Source: Xenorhabdus sp. BG5
GTDB lineage: Bacteria; Pseudomonadota; Gammaproteobacteria; Enterobacterales; Enterobacteriaceae
Direction: 5' to 3'
DNA length: 64,000 bases
Assembly (NCBI RefSeq): GCF_015163665.1
Contig: NZ_JADEUG010000009.1
Span: 1 to 64,000 of the forward strand
Shown here: positions 36,412 through 45,198 of the stretch, one piece after another
Layout: the number at the start of each line of letters is the position of its first letter
Position numbering within the stretch: the stretch's first letter is position 1
Made by a program: the position numbers and the translations under genes
The notes under the pieces: model-generated
Told to the model about the DNA's origin: nothing
What the model saw: the letters and a program-made list of their open reading frames with translations, nothing else
The model's database searches: none

Positions 36412-38150
36412 GTGTTTATCCCCGTACTCACGGGGAACACGCAAATGCCCTACTGACAATTCAATATTGGTTGCGGTTTATCCCCGTACTCACGGGGAAC
36501 ACTCACGGTTATGTACCTGATTTGCATATACATGCGGTTTATCCCCGTACTCACGGGGAACACCCGAATGTCCTGCGCATTAACAGACGTCCAGCCGGTT
36601 TATCCCCGTACTCACGGGGAACACGCGCTCTTTTACGCAGAAAAGCACACAGTTGGCGGTTTATCCCCGTACTCACGGGGAACACAAGTTCCTCAGAAAT
36701 AATCCCGGAGGCGAGGGGGTTTATCCCCGTACTCACGGGGAACACTCAATCCTCGCAAGCGTAGTGTGTTGGAAGAACGGTTTATCCCCGTACTCACGGG
36801 GAACACGTTCACGACGATGAGCAGGGAATGGCTTTAATTCGGTTTATCCCCGTACTCACGGGGAACACGCATAATTCGATTTGATTACAGCGATATCTAT
36901 CGGTTTATCCCCGTACTCACGGGGAACACTTTCACACCTTAATTTTCAGTCACCGAAATGCCGGTTTATCCCCGTACTCACGGGGAACACCAGCTGGGTG
37001 CTTTTTCCTTTCGACTTTTTTTCGGTTTATCCCCGTACTCACGGGGAACACATCTTCAAACAATGTCCTGGCTTTATGAACTCCGGTTTATCCCCGTACT
37101 CACGGGGAACACTACAGGGCATAAGTTCAAAAAGCATGAAAATTAGGTTTATCCCCGTACTCACGGGGAACACGCTACTGGCATCCAAAACATGAATATC
37201 CCGGTCGGTTTATCCCCGTACTCACGGGGAACACATATAGTGCAGATTTGTAAGGAAATAGAAAACCGGTTTATCCCCGTACTCACGGGGAACACTGAAT
37301 ATACACCCAAGACGAGTAAGTAATGGTCGGTTTATCCCCGTACTCACGGGGAACACATAGGTTTTGAAACGTGCGTCCTCAATGATACCGGTTTATCCCC
37401 GTACTCACGGGGAACACTAAAATTTACCAAACACAACTCCGACGGTTTTCGGTTTATCCCCGTACTCACGGGGAACACTTCTGATTTAACTCTCTGCGCG
37501 ACCAAGTGAGCGGTTTATCCCCGTACTCACGGGGAACACCAATTTTATGATATCACGTCACTAAGTATATACGGTTTATCCCCGTACTCACGGGGAACAC
37601 GCCTCATTATCAATGTGCTTTCCATAATATCGCGGTTTATCCCCGTACTCACGGGGAACACAATAGAAAAACGGTAAGACTTCAAACCAAGCTCGGTTTA
37701 TCCCCGTACTCACGGGGAACACCAAAAGATGGCTCGTTGGCTGGCCCCAAGGTGCGGTTTATCCCCGTACTCACGGGGAACACGGCTCGTCGTATTCAGG
37801 GGCAATCTGACAGTCCGGTTTATCCCCGTACTCACGGGGAACACTTATATTCATTGATGTCAACCAGTCGGATCACCGGTTTATCCCCGTACTCACGGGG
37901 AACACAACCAATAAAGCCCGTTTTCCATCGCCGCAGGCGGTTTATCCCCGTACTCACGGGGAACACTATAGGGATCATTTTGTTTATAACTCAATCTGCT
38001 GGTTTATCCCCGTACTCACGGGGAACACCAAACTCAGGTCGTCTCTGAACTCCACCTGCCCGGTTTATCCCCGTACTCACGGGGAACACTGAAGTGCGTT
38101 GAATCAGAGGGTTAACAGCACCGGTTTATCCCCGTACTCACGGGGAACAC
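36412..38150 (-). CRISPR. Type I-E CRISPR array: 29 repeats, 28 spacers
   Basis: A 29-bp repeat (plus strand begins CGGTTTATCCCCG and ends ACTCACGGGGAACAC) recurs every 61 bp. Counting repeat ends from 36440 to 38150 gives 29 repeats. Most spacers are 32 bp; three are 33 bp (the spacers ending before repeats 2, 8 and 27) and one is 31 bp (before repeat 6). The crRNA strand is minus, since GTGTTCCCCG begins the unit and GGATAAACCG ends it. The leader is therefore the AT-rich stretch right of 38150, and the oldest repeat is at 36412, where two of the first bases have changed. Repeats 6, 13 and 27 vary only at the first plus-strand base (the last crRNA-strand base). Confidence 0.98.
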
Positions 38151-38382
38151 CCCTAATTTTATCCATCTGTTTTATAAAATCTTTTTAGGACCGAAAAATT
38201 CTACCATTTTTTTAGCCTATAAAGTCAGCCAAATTTTTCCTTTCATTTTTATGATTTACCATCTGTAATGTAGATCGCATTTAATTCATATTCTCAACTC
38301 TTATTTACCAATTTATGAGATTCCCGTCACAACAATAACAAAATGAGAGTGGCGTTAATTTAATGGTAAAGAAAATAAGGTC
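38151..38382 (-). promoter_or_regulatory. CRISPR leader
   Basis: An AT-rich stretch immediately upstream (minus strand) of the newest repeat. A possible promoter reads TGACTT (38227-38222) and TAGAAT (38203-38198), 18 bp apart, placing a start about 40 bp before the first repeat. I found no convincing IHF consensus. Confidence 0.65.
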
Positions 38383-38469
38383 ATGAAAACTATTCTATTG
38401 TGTATTGAACGATGGGGAGATTCATTAGAATGCTGGTTGTTGTGTACGCAGCCGGAAACTGAAGAGTAG
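38383..38469 (+). CDS. Tiny frame resembling the start of an AbrB/MazE-type antitoxin (probable remnant)
   Basis: An ATG frame of 28 codons (MKTILLCIERWGDSLECWLL and TQPETEE) preceded by an AAGG-like site. The ERWGDSL word resembles the (K/R)WGNSL signature that opens MazE/AbrB antitoxins, but the rest does not continue as one. It is most likely a decayed remnant or chance. The rest of 38470-38689 shows no gene and should carry the gntR promoter. Confidence 0.25.
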   Translation: MKTILLCIERWGDSLECWLLCTQPETEE

Positions 38470-38689
38470 GAGCAGCGGTATTGGCTAATCCGGTGAGATC
38501 ATTTTTTAAGCCTGCTGGAATATTTACTCAAACGCGCGTAAGCCATCACAATTTCAGTAATTACTGCTAAACAAGATGCGAGTATATTGGCATTTTTCAC
38601 CAGAAAGCGTGTTGTAATGCTGTATAAATATGTTAAAACCGCAAGCTATTCCTCTGCACCTATCAATAACTGATTGTATTACATTGAAA

Positions 38690-39685
38690 ATGAAGAAAAA
38701 ACGCCCAGCTTTACAAGATGTTGCCGACCTCGTTGGGGTCACAAAAATGACGGTCAGCCGTTTTTTACGCAATCCCGATCAGGTTTCTGAAGCGTTGGGA
38801 AAACGAATAGCGGAAGCTGTGGAGCAACTCGGTTATATCCCCAACCGTGTACCCGATATTCTTTCTAATTCCACCAGCCGTGCAATAGGTGTTTTGCTTC
38901 CTTCTTTGACCAATCAGGTCTTCGCTGAAGTTATTCGCGGCATCGAGAATGTGACTGATCGCAATGGATATCAAACCATGCTCGCCCACTATGGTTATTC
39001 TGCCCAGAAAGAAGAAGAACGTTTACTCTCCTTGCTTGCTTACAATATTGATGGCCTGATTCTGGCTGAACGCACGCATACCCCCAAAACGTTAAAGGTG
39101 TTGCAAACAGTAGGCATACCCGTAGTTGAATTGATGGACAGTGTATCGCCTTGCCTTGATATTGCAGTAGGGATCGATAATTTTGCAGCGGCTCGTCAGA
39201 TGACGATGGCGATGATCGAACGCGGCTGCAAAAACATTATTTATCTTGGTGCACGGCAGGATGAACGAACGATGATCCGTTTGCAAGGATTTGAAATGGC
39301 GATGTTCAATGCTGGGCTTCAACCGAGAAAAATGATGACACCAGTCAGCTCTTCCTATTCATTAGGCGCGCAGCTTTTGCAGGAATCCTGTCAGAAATAT
39401 CCCGAAATTGATGGTTTGTTTTGTACGAATGATGATATCGCCATCGGGGCAATTTTCGAGTGCCAGCGACAGGGGATTAAAGTACCGGAAGAGATCGCGA
39501 TAGCTGGCTTTCATGGTCATGATGTCGGCCAGGTAATGGCTCCCAAGCTTGCCAGCGTGTTGACTCCTCGTGACTTAATGGGACGCAAGGCAGCGGAATC
39601 CTTGCTTGCCCGTCTGAGAGGGGAGACGCTGGAACAAACTCTGATCGATGTTGGGTTTACCCTTTCATTGGGTGAAAGTGTTTAA
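38690..39685 (+). CDS. gntR: Gluconate-operon LacI-family repressor GntR
   Basis: A 331-residue LacI/GalR regulator starting at MKKKRPALQDVADLVG, which matches the E. coli GntR start; an upstream in-frame ATG at 38630 is not supported. It has the N-terminal helix-turn-helix plus hinge (VTKMTVSRFLRNPDQVS) and a periplasmic-binding-protein-like effector domain. It should repress gntKU and be released by gluconate. A palindromic site matching the GntR operator lies in the gap to gntK. The whole gntR-gntK-gntU order follows E. coli. Confidence 0.95.
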   Translation: MKKKRPALQDVADLVGVTKMTVSRFLRNPDQVSEALGKRIAEAVEQLGYIPNRVPDILSNSTSRAIGVLLPSLTNQVFAEVIRGIENVTDRNGYQTMLAHYGYSAQKEEERLLSLLAYNIDGLILAERTHTPKTLKVLQTVGIPVVELMDSVSPCLDIAVGIDNFAAARQMTMAMIERGCKNIIYLGARQDERTMIRLQGFEMAMFNAGLQPRKMMTPVSSSYSLGAQLLQESCQKYPEIDGLFCTNDDIAIGAIFECQRQGIKVPEEIAIAGFHGHDVGQVMAPKLASVLTPRDLMGRKAAESLLARLRGETLEQTLIDVGFTLSLGESV

Positions 39686-39790
39686 TTTTTGTAGCTCGAA
39701 ATGATGCTTTCCCATTTTCAATTGCGATAAGCCTCACATTTTCCTTTTTTGATGATCCTGATTGATTGCTCATCATCCGGCTCTACTGTT

Positions 39791-39822
39791 AATGTTACCA
39801 GCAATAAGTTACCGGTAACATT
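39791..39822 (+). promoter_or_regulatory. GntR operator upstream of gntK
   Basis: A perfect palindrome GTTACCGGTAAC at 39808-39819, extending as AGTTACCGGTAACATT, plus an ATGTTACC half-site at 39792-39799. This matches the E. coli GntR operator type (ATGTTACC-GGTAACAT). Confidence 0.8.
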
Positions 39823-39906
39823 TGGTGGGTAATATTTCCCTGCTGATTTTTTTATTTAAAATCATATGAATATATAAGCAGTAAGACCTGTGTAAAGGAG
39901 TTTGAT

Positions 39907-40464
39907 ATGAGTGATACCCAACAACCAAATCACGTTTTTGTATTGATGGGGGTATCCGGCAGCGGTAAATCCGCGGTTGCCAGTGGTGTTGCCCGTGAAC
40001 TAGGGGCTGCTTTTCTGGATGGGGACTTCCTTCATCCCCGCGCCAATATTACAAAAATGGCACAGGGCCAAGCTTTGAATGATGATGATCGTAGGCCATG
40101 GTTGAAGGCACTCAATGACGCCATTTTTGCCATGCAGCGCACCAACCCTATCTCTCTGCTCGTGTGTTCTGCCTTGAAAAAAAGCTATCGGGATATGTTA
40201 CGTGATGGCAATCAAAACCTGTCGTTTCTCTATATGAAAGGAGATCTTGACTTAATCGAAAACCGCCTGAAAGCACGCAAGGGGCATTTCTTCAAACCAC
40301 AAATGCTCATCTCGCAATTTGAGACACTGGAAGAGCCGACCCGTGATGAAAAGGATATTTATCGCATTGATATCAAACCTGATCTTGATGAAGTCATCAA
40401 AAATGCGATTAAAGCTATTGACCATATCCACTCCATTAACCGTATTAGTGAGGGATGTTCATGA
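39907..40464 (+). CDS. gntK: Gluconokinase GntK
   Basis: A 185-residue P-loop kinase. Walker A is GVSGSGKSAVAS near the N-terminus, followed by FLDGDFLHPRANITKMAQG and LKKSYRDMLRDG, the substrate and lid regions of thermoresistant gluconokinases. It phosphorylates gluconate to 6-phosphogluconate, feeding the pentose-phosphate and Entner-Doudoroff routes. AAAGGAG sits seven bases upstream of the ATG. Its stop overlaps the gntU start by four bases (chosen start 40461). Confidence 0.95.
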   Translation: MSDTQQPNHVFVLMGVSGSGKSAVASGVARELGAAFLDGDFLHPRANITKMAQGQALNDDDRRPWLKALNDAIFAMQRTNPISLLVCSALKKSYRDMLRDGNQNLSFLYMKGDLDLIENRLKARKGHFFKPQMLISQFETLEEPTRDEKDIYRIDIKPDLDEVIKNAIKAIDHIHSINRISEGCS

Positions 40465-41798
40465 GTACTGTAACTCTGGTTCTGACAGCCGTCGGCTCTG
40501 TTCTCCTATTGTTGTTTTTGGTGATGAAAGCCAGGTTACATGCTTTTATTGCCTTGATGATGGTTTCTGTGGGGGCAGGGGTTTTTTCTGGCATGCCACT
40601 GGAGAAAATCACCCAGACAATGCAGGACGGTATGGCAGGCACTTTAGGCTTTCTTGCCATTGTTGTGGCTCTTGGTGCAATGTTTGGCAAGATCTTGCAT
40701 GAAACGGGAGCCCTTGACCAGATTGCCGTGAAACTGCTGGATAGCTTTGGTGAAAAGCGGGCTAACTATGCATTGGGTGTTGCCGGTTTTGTCTGTGCAT
40801 TACCACTGTTTTTTGATGTGGCGGTTGTGTTATTGATTGGCGTGGTATTTGCCGTTGCACGTCGCACCAATGGCAATGTCGTGAAACTAGCGCTTCCATT
40901 GTTCGCAGGTGTTGCGGCGGCGGCCGCATTTTTGGTTCCGGGGCCAGTGCCAATGATGCTGGCTTCCCAGATGGGAGCCGATTTTGGCTGGATGATATTG
41001 ATTGGCCTGAGTGCTGCCATTCCCGGCATGTTATTGGCTGGCCCGATATACGGTAATTTTATCAGCAAATATGTGACACTGGATTTACCCAAAGATCTAG
41101 GGACACCAAGTATTGGCAAAGGTCAGATGCCTTCCTTTGCCTTCAGCTTGGCATTGGTATTATTCCCATTGATACTGGTGGGCTTGAAAACTATTGGTGC
41201 TCGTTTTGTTGATCAGCAATCAACGCTATATCATTGGCTGGAATTTCTTGGTCATCCTTTCATTGCAATTTTGCTTGCTTGTCTGGTGACAATTTACGGG
41301 TTGGCGATCCGTCGTGGTATGAGCAAAGAGAAAGTTATGGAGGTCTGCTCTGCAGCGATTCAACCTGCGGGAATTATTTTGCTGGTGACAGGTGCAGGTG
41401 GTGTATTCAAACAAGTGCTGGTAGATTCAGGTGTTGGGCCTGCATTGGGTAATGCGTTGATCGGTGCTGGCCTGCCAATCGCGCTGGCGTGTTTTATTTT
41501 GTCAGGTGCGGTGAGAGTGATTCAGGGTTCGGCGACTGTCGCATGTTTGACCACGGTAGGGTTGGTTCTGCCAGTGGTTGGTGAATTGGGCTATTCCGGT
41601 GCGCAAATGGCCGCGTTGTCAGTATGTATTGCTGGTGGCTCTTTGGTTCTTAGTCATGTGAACGATTCTGGTTTCTGGCTGTTCGGTAAGTTTACTGGTG
41701 CGACAGAAGCACAAACCCTAAAAACCTGGACGATAATGGAAACCATTCTCGGCACAACCGGCGCGATGGTTGGTATGATCTATTTCGCTATGTTGTGA
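40461..41798 (+). CDS. gntU: Gluconate permease GntU
   Basis: A 445-residue GntP-family proton symporter with about 12-14 membrane segments. The start STVTLVLTAVGSVLLLLFLVM and the LFAGVAAAAAFLVPGPVP loop match the low-affinity GntU type of E. coli. The start at 40461 is chosen because it aligns with GntU and overlaps gntK; an ATG two codons earlier also exists. It is co-transcribed with gntK under GntR control and ends before a strong terminator. Confidence 0.92.
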   Translation: MSTVTLVLTAVGSVLLLLFLVMKARLHAFIALMMVSVGAGVFSGMPLEKITQTMQDGMAGTLGFLAIVVALGAMFGKILHETGALDQIAVKLLDSFGEKRANYALGVAGFVCALPLFFDVAVVLLIGVVFAVARRTNGNVVKLALPLFAGVAAAAAFLVPGPVPMMLASQMGADFGWMILIGLSAAIPGMLLAGPIYGNFISKYVTLDLPKDLGTPSIGKGQMPSFAFSLALVLFPLILVGLKTIGARFVDQQSTLYHWLEFLGHPFIAILLACLVTIYGLAIRRGMSKEKVMEVCSAAIQPAGIILLVTGAGGVFKQVLVDSGVGPALGNALIGAGLPIALACFILSGAVRVIQGSATVACLTTVGLVLPVVGELGYSGAQMAALSVCIAGGSLVLSHVNDSGFWLFGKFTGATEAQTLKTWTIMETILGTTGAMVGMIYFAML

Positions 41799-41833
41799 TG
41801 TGCTAAAGCCTTTTTAAGCGGCGATTTCGAATG

Positions 41834-41866
41834 GCACCTTATGATATGAATTAAGGTGCTTTTTTA
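41834..41866 (+). terminator. Terminator after gntU (first copy of a duplicated segment)
   Basis: GCACCTTA and TAAGGTGC flank a 10-base loop and are followed by seven T residues. The same word, with its upstream GCCTTTTTAAGCG flank, recurs at 42631-42674 beyond the toxin-antitoxin pair. Confidence 0.85.
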
Positions 41867-41984
41867 TTAATTCTCCTAACTTCTCGACATAGGTTTTGTT
41901 GTTTCTATAATTGAGTGTCAGTCATTGACTTATAGCTTTTGGGTGATAGGATAGATTTTATCCATGGTTCATTGAACGACAGTA

Positions 41985-42296
41985 ATGCTATTTATTGAAA
42001 CAAAAATATTTACAGATGATGTAGTTCAATTATTAACAGATGATGATTATCGCGAATTTCAGACATTTTTGGCTATTCAGCCTGAATTTGGTCAAGTTAT
42101 TCCTAATACTGGTGGACTTAGAAAAATTCGATGGAGTTCCTATGGAAAAGGAAAGCGCAGCGGCGTAAGAGTCATTTATTACTACAAATTATCTGATTCA
42201 CAGATAAGATTATTGTTAATCTATAGAAAAGGGATTAAAGATAATCTAACAGAACAAGAGAAAAAGATATTACGCGATCTCAATGAGAGGTGGTAA
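41985..42296 (+). CDS. HigB/RelE-family toxin
   Basis: A 103-residue RelE/ParE-superfamily mRNA interferase of the HigB2 type. It starts MLFIETKIFTDDVVQLL, has the central strand pair TGGLRKIRWSSYGKGKRSGVRVIYYY, and ends LIYRKGIKDNLTEQEKKIL. Such toxins cleave mRNA on the ribosome. Toxin-first order, with the antitoxin starting directly after the stop (TAA-ATG), fits higBA modules. It is flanked by duplicated terminator segments, suggesting insertion here. Confidence 0.85.
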   Translation: MLFIETKIFTDDVVQLLTDDDYREFQTFLAIQPEFGQVIPNTGGLRKIRWSSYGKGKRSGVRVIYYYKLSDSQIRLLLIYRKGIKDNLTEQEKKILRDLNERW

Positions 42297-42593
42297 ATGG
42301 ATGCAAAATTGTTTGAGCGTCTAACTGAAAGTATGACGCAAATGAATGAAATTATTGATGGTACTCGTGAACCTTCGCGTGAAACACATGTGGTAGCTGT
42401 GCAAGTCAAGAAGATTCGACAATCGACGGGATTGTCCCAAACTGGATTTGCAAAACTGATTTCAGTGAATGTTGATACATTGAGAAATTGGGAACAAGGA
42501 CGCCGCCAGCCTACAGGTCCTGCAAAAGCACTTTTGCGCGCTATTGAACGTGATCCTGAACATGTATTGCCAGCACTTTCCGGTACGAATTAA
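42297..42593 (+). CDS. HigA/NadS-family antitoxin with helix-turn-helix
   Basis: A 98-residue Xre-type antitoxin. The N-terminal region binds toxin. Residues about 40-95 form the helix-turn-helix VKKIRQSTGLSQTGFAKLIS and VDTLRNWEQGRRQPTGPAKAL. The NWEQGRRQPTGPA word is typical of NadS/HigA2 antitoxins. It should neutralise the preceding toxin and repress the pair. Confidence 0.88.
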   Translation: MDAKLFERLTESMTQMNEIIDGTREPSRETHVVAVQVKKIRQSTGLSQTGFAKLISVNVDTLRNWEQGRRQPTGPAKALLRAIERDPEHVLPALSGTN

Positions 42594-42627
42594 GCTGTTG
42601 CATATCAGTATTAATCGCAATGGTGGT

Positions 42628-42680
42628 AGCCTTTTTAAGCGATTTTTCATGGCACCTTATCCATCATAAGGTGCTGTTTT
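42628..42680 (+). repeat. Second copy of the gntU terminator segment
   Basis: GCCTTTTTAAGCG, then GGCACCTTAT and ATAAGGTGC, repeats the segment at 41807-41866. It is a terminator-like hairpin followed by a weaker T-run (TGTTTTAC). The two copies bracket the toxin-antitoxin pair. Confidence 0.75.
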
Positions 42681-42761
42681 ACACGATTCCCCGTGTTATC
42701 CACGTTCATTAGCTGCTAAATAAATCTTATTTCATGCTCGCTTACCAACCGCAATCACTAA

Positions 42762-42821
42762 TATACCAATCGCCTTTCAAGATGCGTTTTATATCTCCCG
42801 CTACGCAGGGAGATTGGTATA
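42762..42821. repeat. Short MITE-like palindromic element (60 bp)
   Basis: It is bounded by perfect 10-bp terminal inverted repeats, TATACCAATC and GATTGGTATA, with an internal CTCCCGCTACGCAGGGAG hairpin. Its TTTCAAGATGCGT core is shared with the longer element at 50226-50336. Confidence 0.75.
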
Positions 42822-42866
42822 ACCGCTTTATTGAAAAACTGTTACGACTTACATAGGGCACTTTAA

Positions 42867-44075
42867 TTATTCAATCAATGCCATAAACTGCGTATAAAGT
42901 GCTTCGGCACTGCGTTCATAACCGTCTGCGGAAAGGTGAATGTAATCAGGACGAGCGAGGTTTTGCTGTTCCCATCTTCTGATCGAACATGGCCCACCCA
43001 TATATTCCCGCCAATCCCAAAACAGGGTACGCTGTTGTTTGGCGACAGTTTGTTGAACCTGAATCACATGATCAAGTAAAGCAGGTTGTTGTTCTTCACA
43101 GCTTGCCGCGGTTTTATTTTTCAGCGAATCATTCGGCCCAATCAGCAGGATAACGGCTTGCGGTATGGCTCTGCGGATGTCTTGTATTTTAGCTGTCAAA
43201 TCCTTCTGATAAGCAACCAAATCCAGTGAATCGTTAAAGGCTTCATTGGTGCCATAGGCGAGAACGACCATATCCGGTTTTATCTGCGCCAGCGTATCAA
43301 TCCATTGCGGTTGCCATTTATCCAGCATATTAATGGTGGCGCCATTAATCCCCAATGCAGATAACATAATGCCAGGGGTTTGACGTTTTATCAGCCAGCC
43401 GCCAATTTTCAATTGTGTATCCTGTGGATAGAGATCAATGGGGAAACTAATGCTCTGTTCTGGTGAGAAATGCCATTCACTTTGTGTTGCGGGTAACTCT
43501 ATGGTGGTAAATGGCATTTTGATTTGGGTCGCTGTATGGGATTGATAGAGTGCACTCAGCCAATACTTGCCATGAGCAGAGGAAGACTTGATTTGTATCG
43601 CACTCCTGGTACTTTCGGGAATGGCGATAAATCCACCCAATGGATAATCAGCCCGATTCTCCTTGCGGCTGCTGGAAAGCCACCAACCGGTTTTATCCTC
43701 AGAGAATTGTATTAAGGCGTTACGCTGACCAGGAATGCTCATTGGAGGAATAAAACCTGGCCCTGCGTCACCATAATGATTCTGCAATAAACTGCGCAAC
43801 TTACCGGTAAAGAAATCGGCAGCTGTGTGTGAATCACCCAATTGTACAAAATGGAGTTGGCGAGTATCATTGTGGCGTAATTTATCTGTTAATAGCGCGA
43901 AATTGGGATCACCAAAATTCGTCAATTGTTGTTGACGGTGTATGTGTGTTGTTTGGCGTTCCGATGCAGGCTTAGATTTTTCCCCCTTGCACGATAATAG
44001 GCTGATTGAGAGCGCGATAGCCAGACCTGCACCCACTATCCGATAACATCCACGGAACATGTTAACTGGTTGCAT
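42867..44075 (-). CDS. SGNH/GDSL-type hydrolase lipoprotein, peptidoglycan O-acetylesterase-like
   Basis: A 402-residue predicted lipoprotein (hydrophobic signal with SLLSCKG, lipidated Cys near residue 29). SGNH blocks are visible: LGDSHTAADFF with the nucleophile Ser, AYGTNEAF with the block-III Asn, and DYIHLSADGY with the catalytic Asp-His pair. Ape1/PatB-type esterases act on O-acetyl groups of peptidoglycan in the periplasm. It is the last of three overlapping genes (14-base overlap with the preceding SGNH gene) downstream of an MBOAT acyltransferase gene, which supports a cell-wall or surface-glycan O-acetylation role. The exact substrate is inferred. Confidence 0.75.
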   Translation of the reverse strand: MQPVNMFRGCYRIVGAGLAIALSISLLSCKGEKSKPASERQTTHIHRQQQLTNFGDPNFALLTDKLRHNDTRQLHFVQLGDSHTAADFFTGKLRSLLQNHYGDAGPGFIPPMSIPGQRNALIQFSEDKTGWWLSSSRKENRADYPLGGFIAIPESTRSAIQIKSSSAHGKYWLSALYQSHTATQIKMPFTTIELPATQSEWHFSPEQSISFPIDLYPQDTQLKIGGWLIKRQTPGIMLSALGINGATINMLDKWQPQWIDTLAQIKPDMVVLAYGTNEAFNDSLDLVAYQKDLTAKIQDIRRAIPQAVILLIGPNDSLKNKTAASCEEQQPALLDHVIQVQQTVAKQQRTLFWDWREYMGGPCSIRRWEQQNLARPDYIHLSADGYERSAEALYTQFMALIE

Positions 44076-45198
44076 TTTCTTTAACTGGCTCCTGAGTAAA
44101 TGTGATCAATGAAAATAGATAATCCGCAATGGTTTGTTGCCCTTTCAAACTGAAATGAATACCGTCTCCGCTTCGGAGTTTGATGGTGCTGCTGCCATCG
44201 CCAATATAGTCTGAATAATTATCCGACTGATATTTGAACATATCATTAACCGCAACATAGATCTCTCCCTTTTTTTCTACTTCAGTTTGATACAATTTAT
44301 TGAGATAAGACATACTGCTGGAAAGTTTTTTCTGGCGCATATTGGGTGGTCCAACCCAAATAACATCAGCTTGATATTGGCGCGCGTCATTTAAGATGGA
44401 TTCAATTCTTTGGCGATAAAGATCTTCCCAGTTTTCACTGGCGAATTTCAAATAAGGCCCTCCGTGTCCTGAGGGCATATTCCACGGATCATTTGGGCCT
44501 AAAAATATCACTACCAACTTAATATCAGGGTGAGTTCTCAACGCATCGCTAATCGTTTTTGGCCAATCAAAGAAACCAGGATAAGACAATCCTGTACTTT
44601 GTTTACTTAAGTTAATACTGGAAATGCCATATTGCTGAAACAGCCGACGTTTTAAATGTGGGGCCACGCCCTGCATCATTGAATCACCGGCAAATAACAC
44701 CTTATCTTTTATGCCCAGATTAACATGGGTTTTCTGGGCAATTTCAACAACCGGATTTTCTGCTGAACGATTTGGCGGTAAAGAAGACTGAACGAGTTTA
44801 ATATTTTTGTTCAGTAGCTCAGGAAAGGTGAAAGAGAGATTTTCGATGGGATACACGTAACCTTCCAGAAAGCGCAAGCCAACCTGAAAATCAGGGGGAA
44901 ATACTGTCTGCCTGTTATCAATATTCATGGCTGATGACGGATTATCCTGATATTTGCCTTGCGCATATGCCATAAAAGTTTTACTGGCAGCAATGGCTCC
45001 TTGCTGCACATTATTCCCCAAATCCCACCACGGTTTCCCCTTGAGAGATGCCCAGGGACTATTGCGGTGATATTTCTGTTGCCAGAAATTATCTAACGAA
45101 CCTTGATTAAGCCAAATTAATATTAAGCTGATCAATGCCACGGTACAAATCGCTTGTCCGACTTTTTTAAGATTAGAGGTAAATTCAGAAGTTGGCAT
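44062..45198 (-). CDS. Membrane-anchored SGNH hydrolase / acetyl-transfer partner (DUF459-like)
   Basis: A 378-residue protein with one N-terminal membrane helix (AICTVALISLILIWLN) and a periplasmic SGNH domain. LFAGDSMMQGVAPHL carries the nucleophile Ser, FLGPNDPWNM the block-III Asn, and DGIHFSLKG the Asp-His pair. In PatA/PatB-type systems such a protein takes acetyl groups exported by an MBOAT protein and places them on a glycan. It overlaps both neighbours by 14 bases, showing translational coupling. Whether it acts as transferase or esterase cannot be decided here. Confidence 0.72.
   Translation of the reverse strand: MPTSEFTSNLKKVGQAICTVALISLILIWLNQGSLDNFWQQKYHRNSPWASLKGKPWWDLGNNVQQGAIAASKTFMAYAQGKYQDNPSSAMNIDNRQTVFPPDFQVGLRFLEGYVYPIENLSFTFPELLNKNIKLVQSSLPPNRSAENPVVEIAQKTHVNLGIKDKVLFAGDSMMQGVAPHLKRRLFQQYGISSINLSKQSTGLSYPGFFDWPKTISDALRTHPDIKLVVIFLGPNDPWNMPSGHGGPYLKFASENWEDLYRQRIESILNDARQYQADVIWVGPPNMRQKKLSSSMSYLNKLYQTEVEKKGEIYVAVNDMFKYQSDNYSDYIGDGSSTIKLRSGDGIHFSLKGQQTIADYLFSLITFTQEPVKENATS

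Noticed and set aside
36306-38048. Open frames inside the CRISPR array
   Set aside because: They arise from translating the repeat (FIPVLTGN, YPRTHGEH, LSPYSRGT in the three frames) and have no coding meaning.
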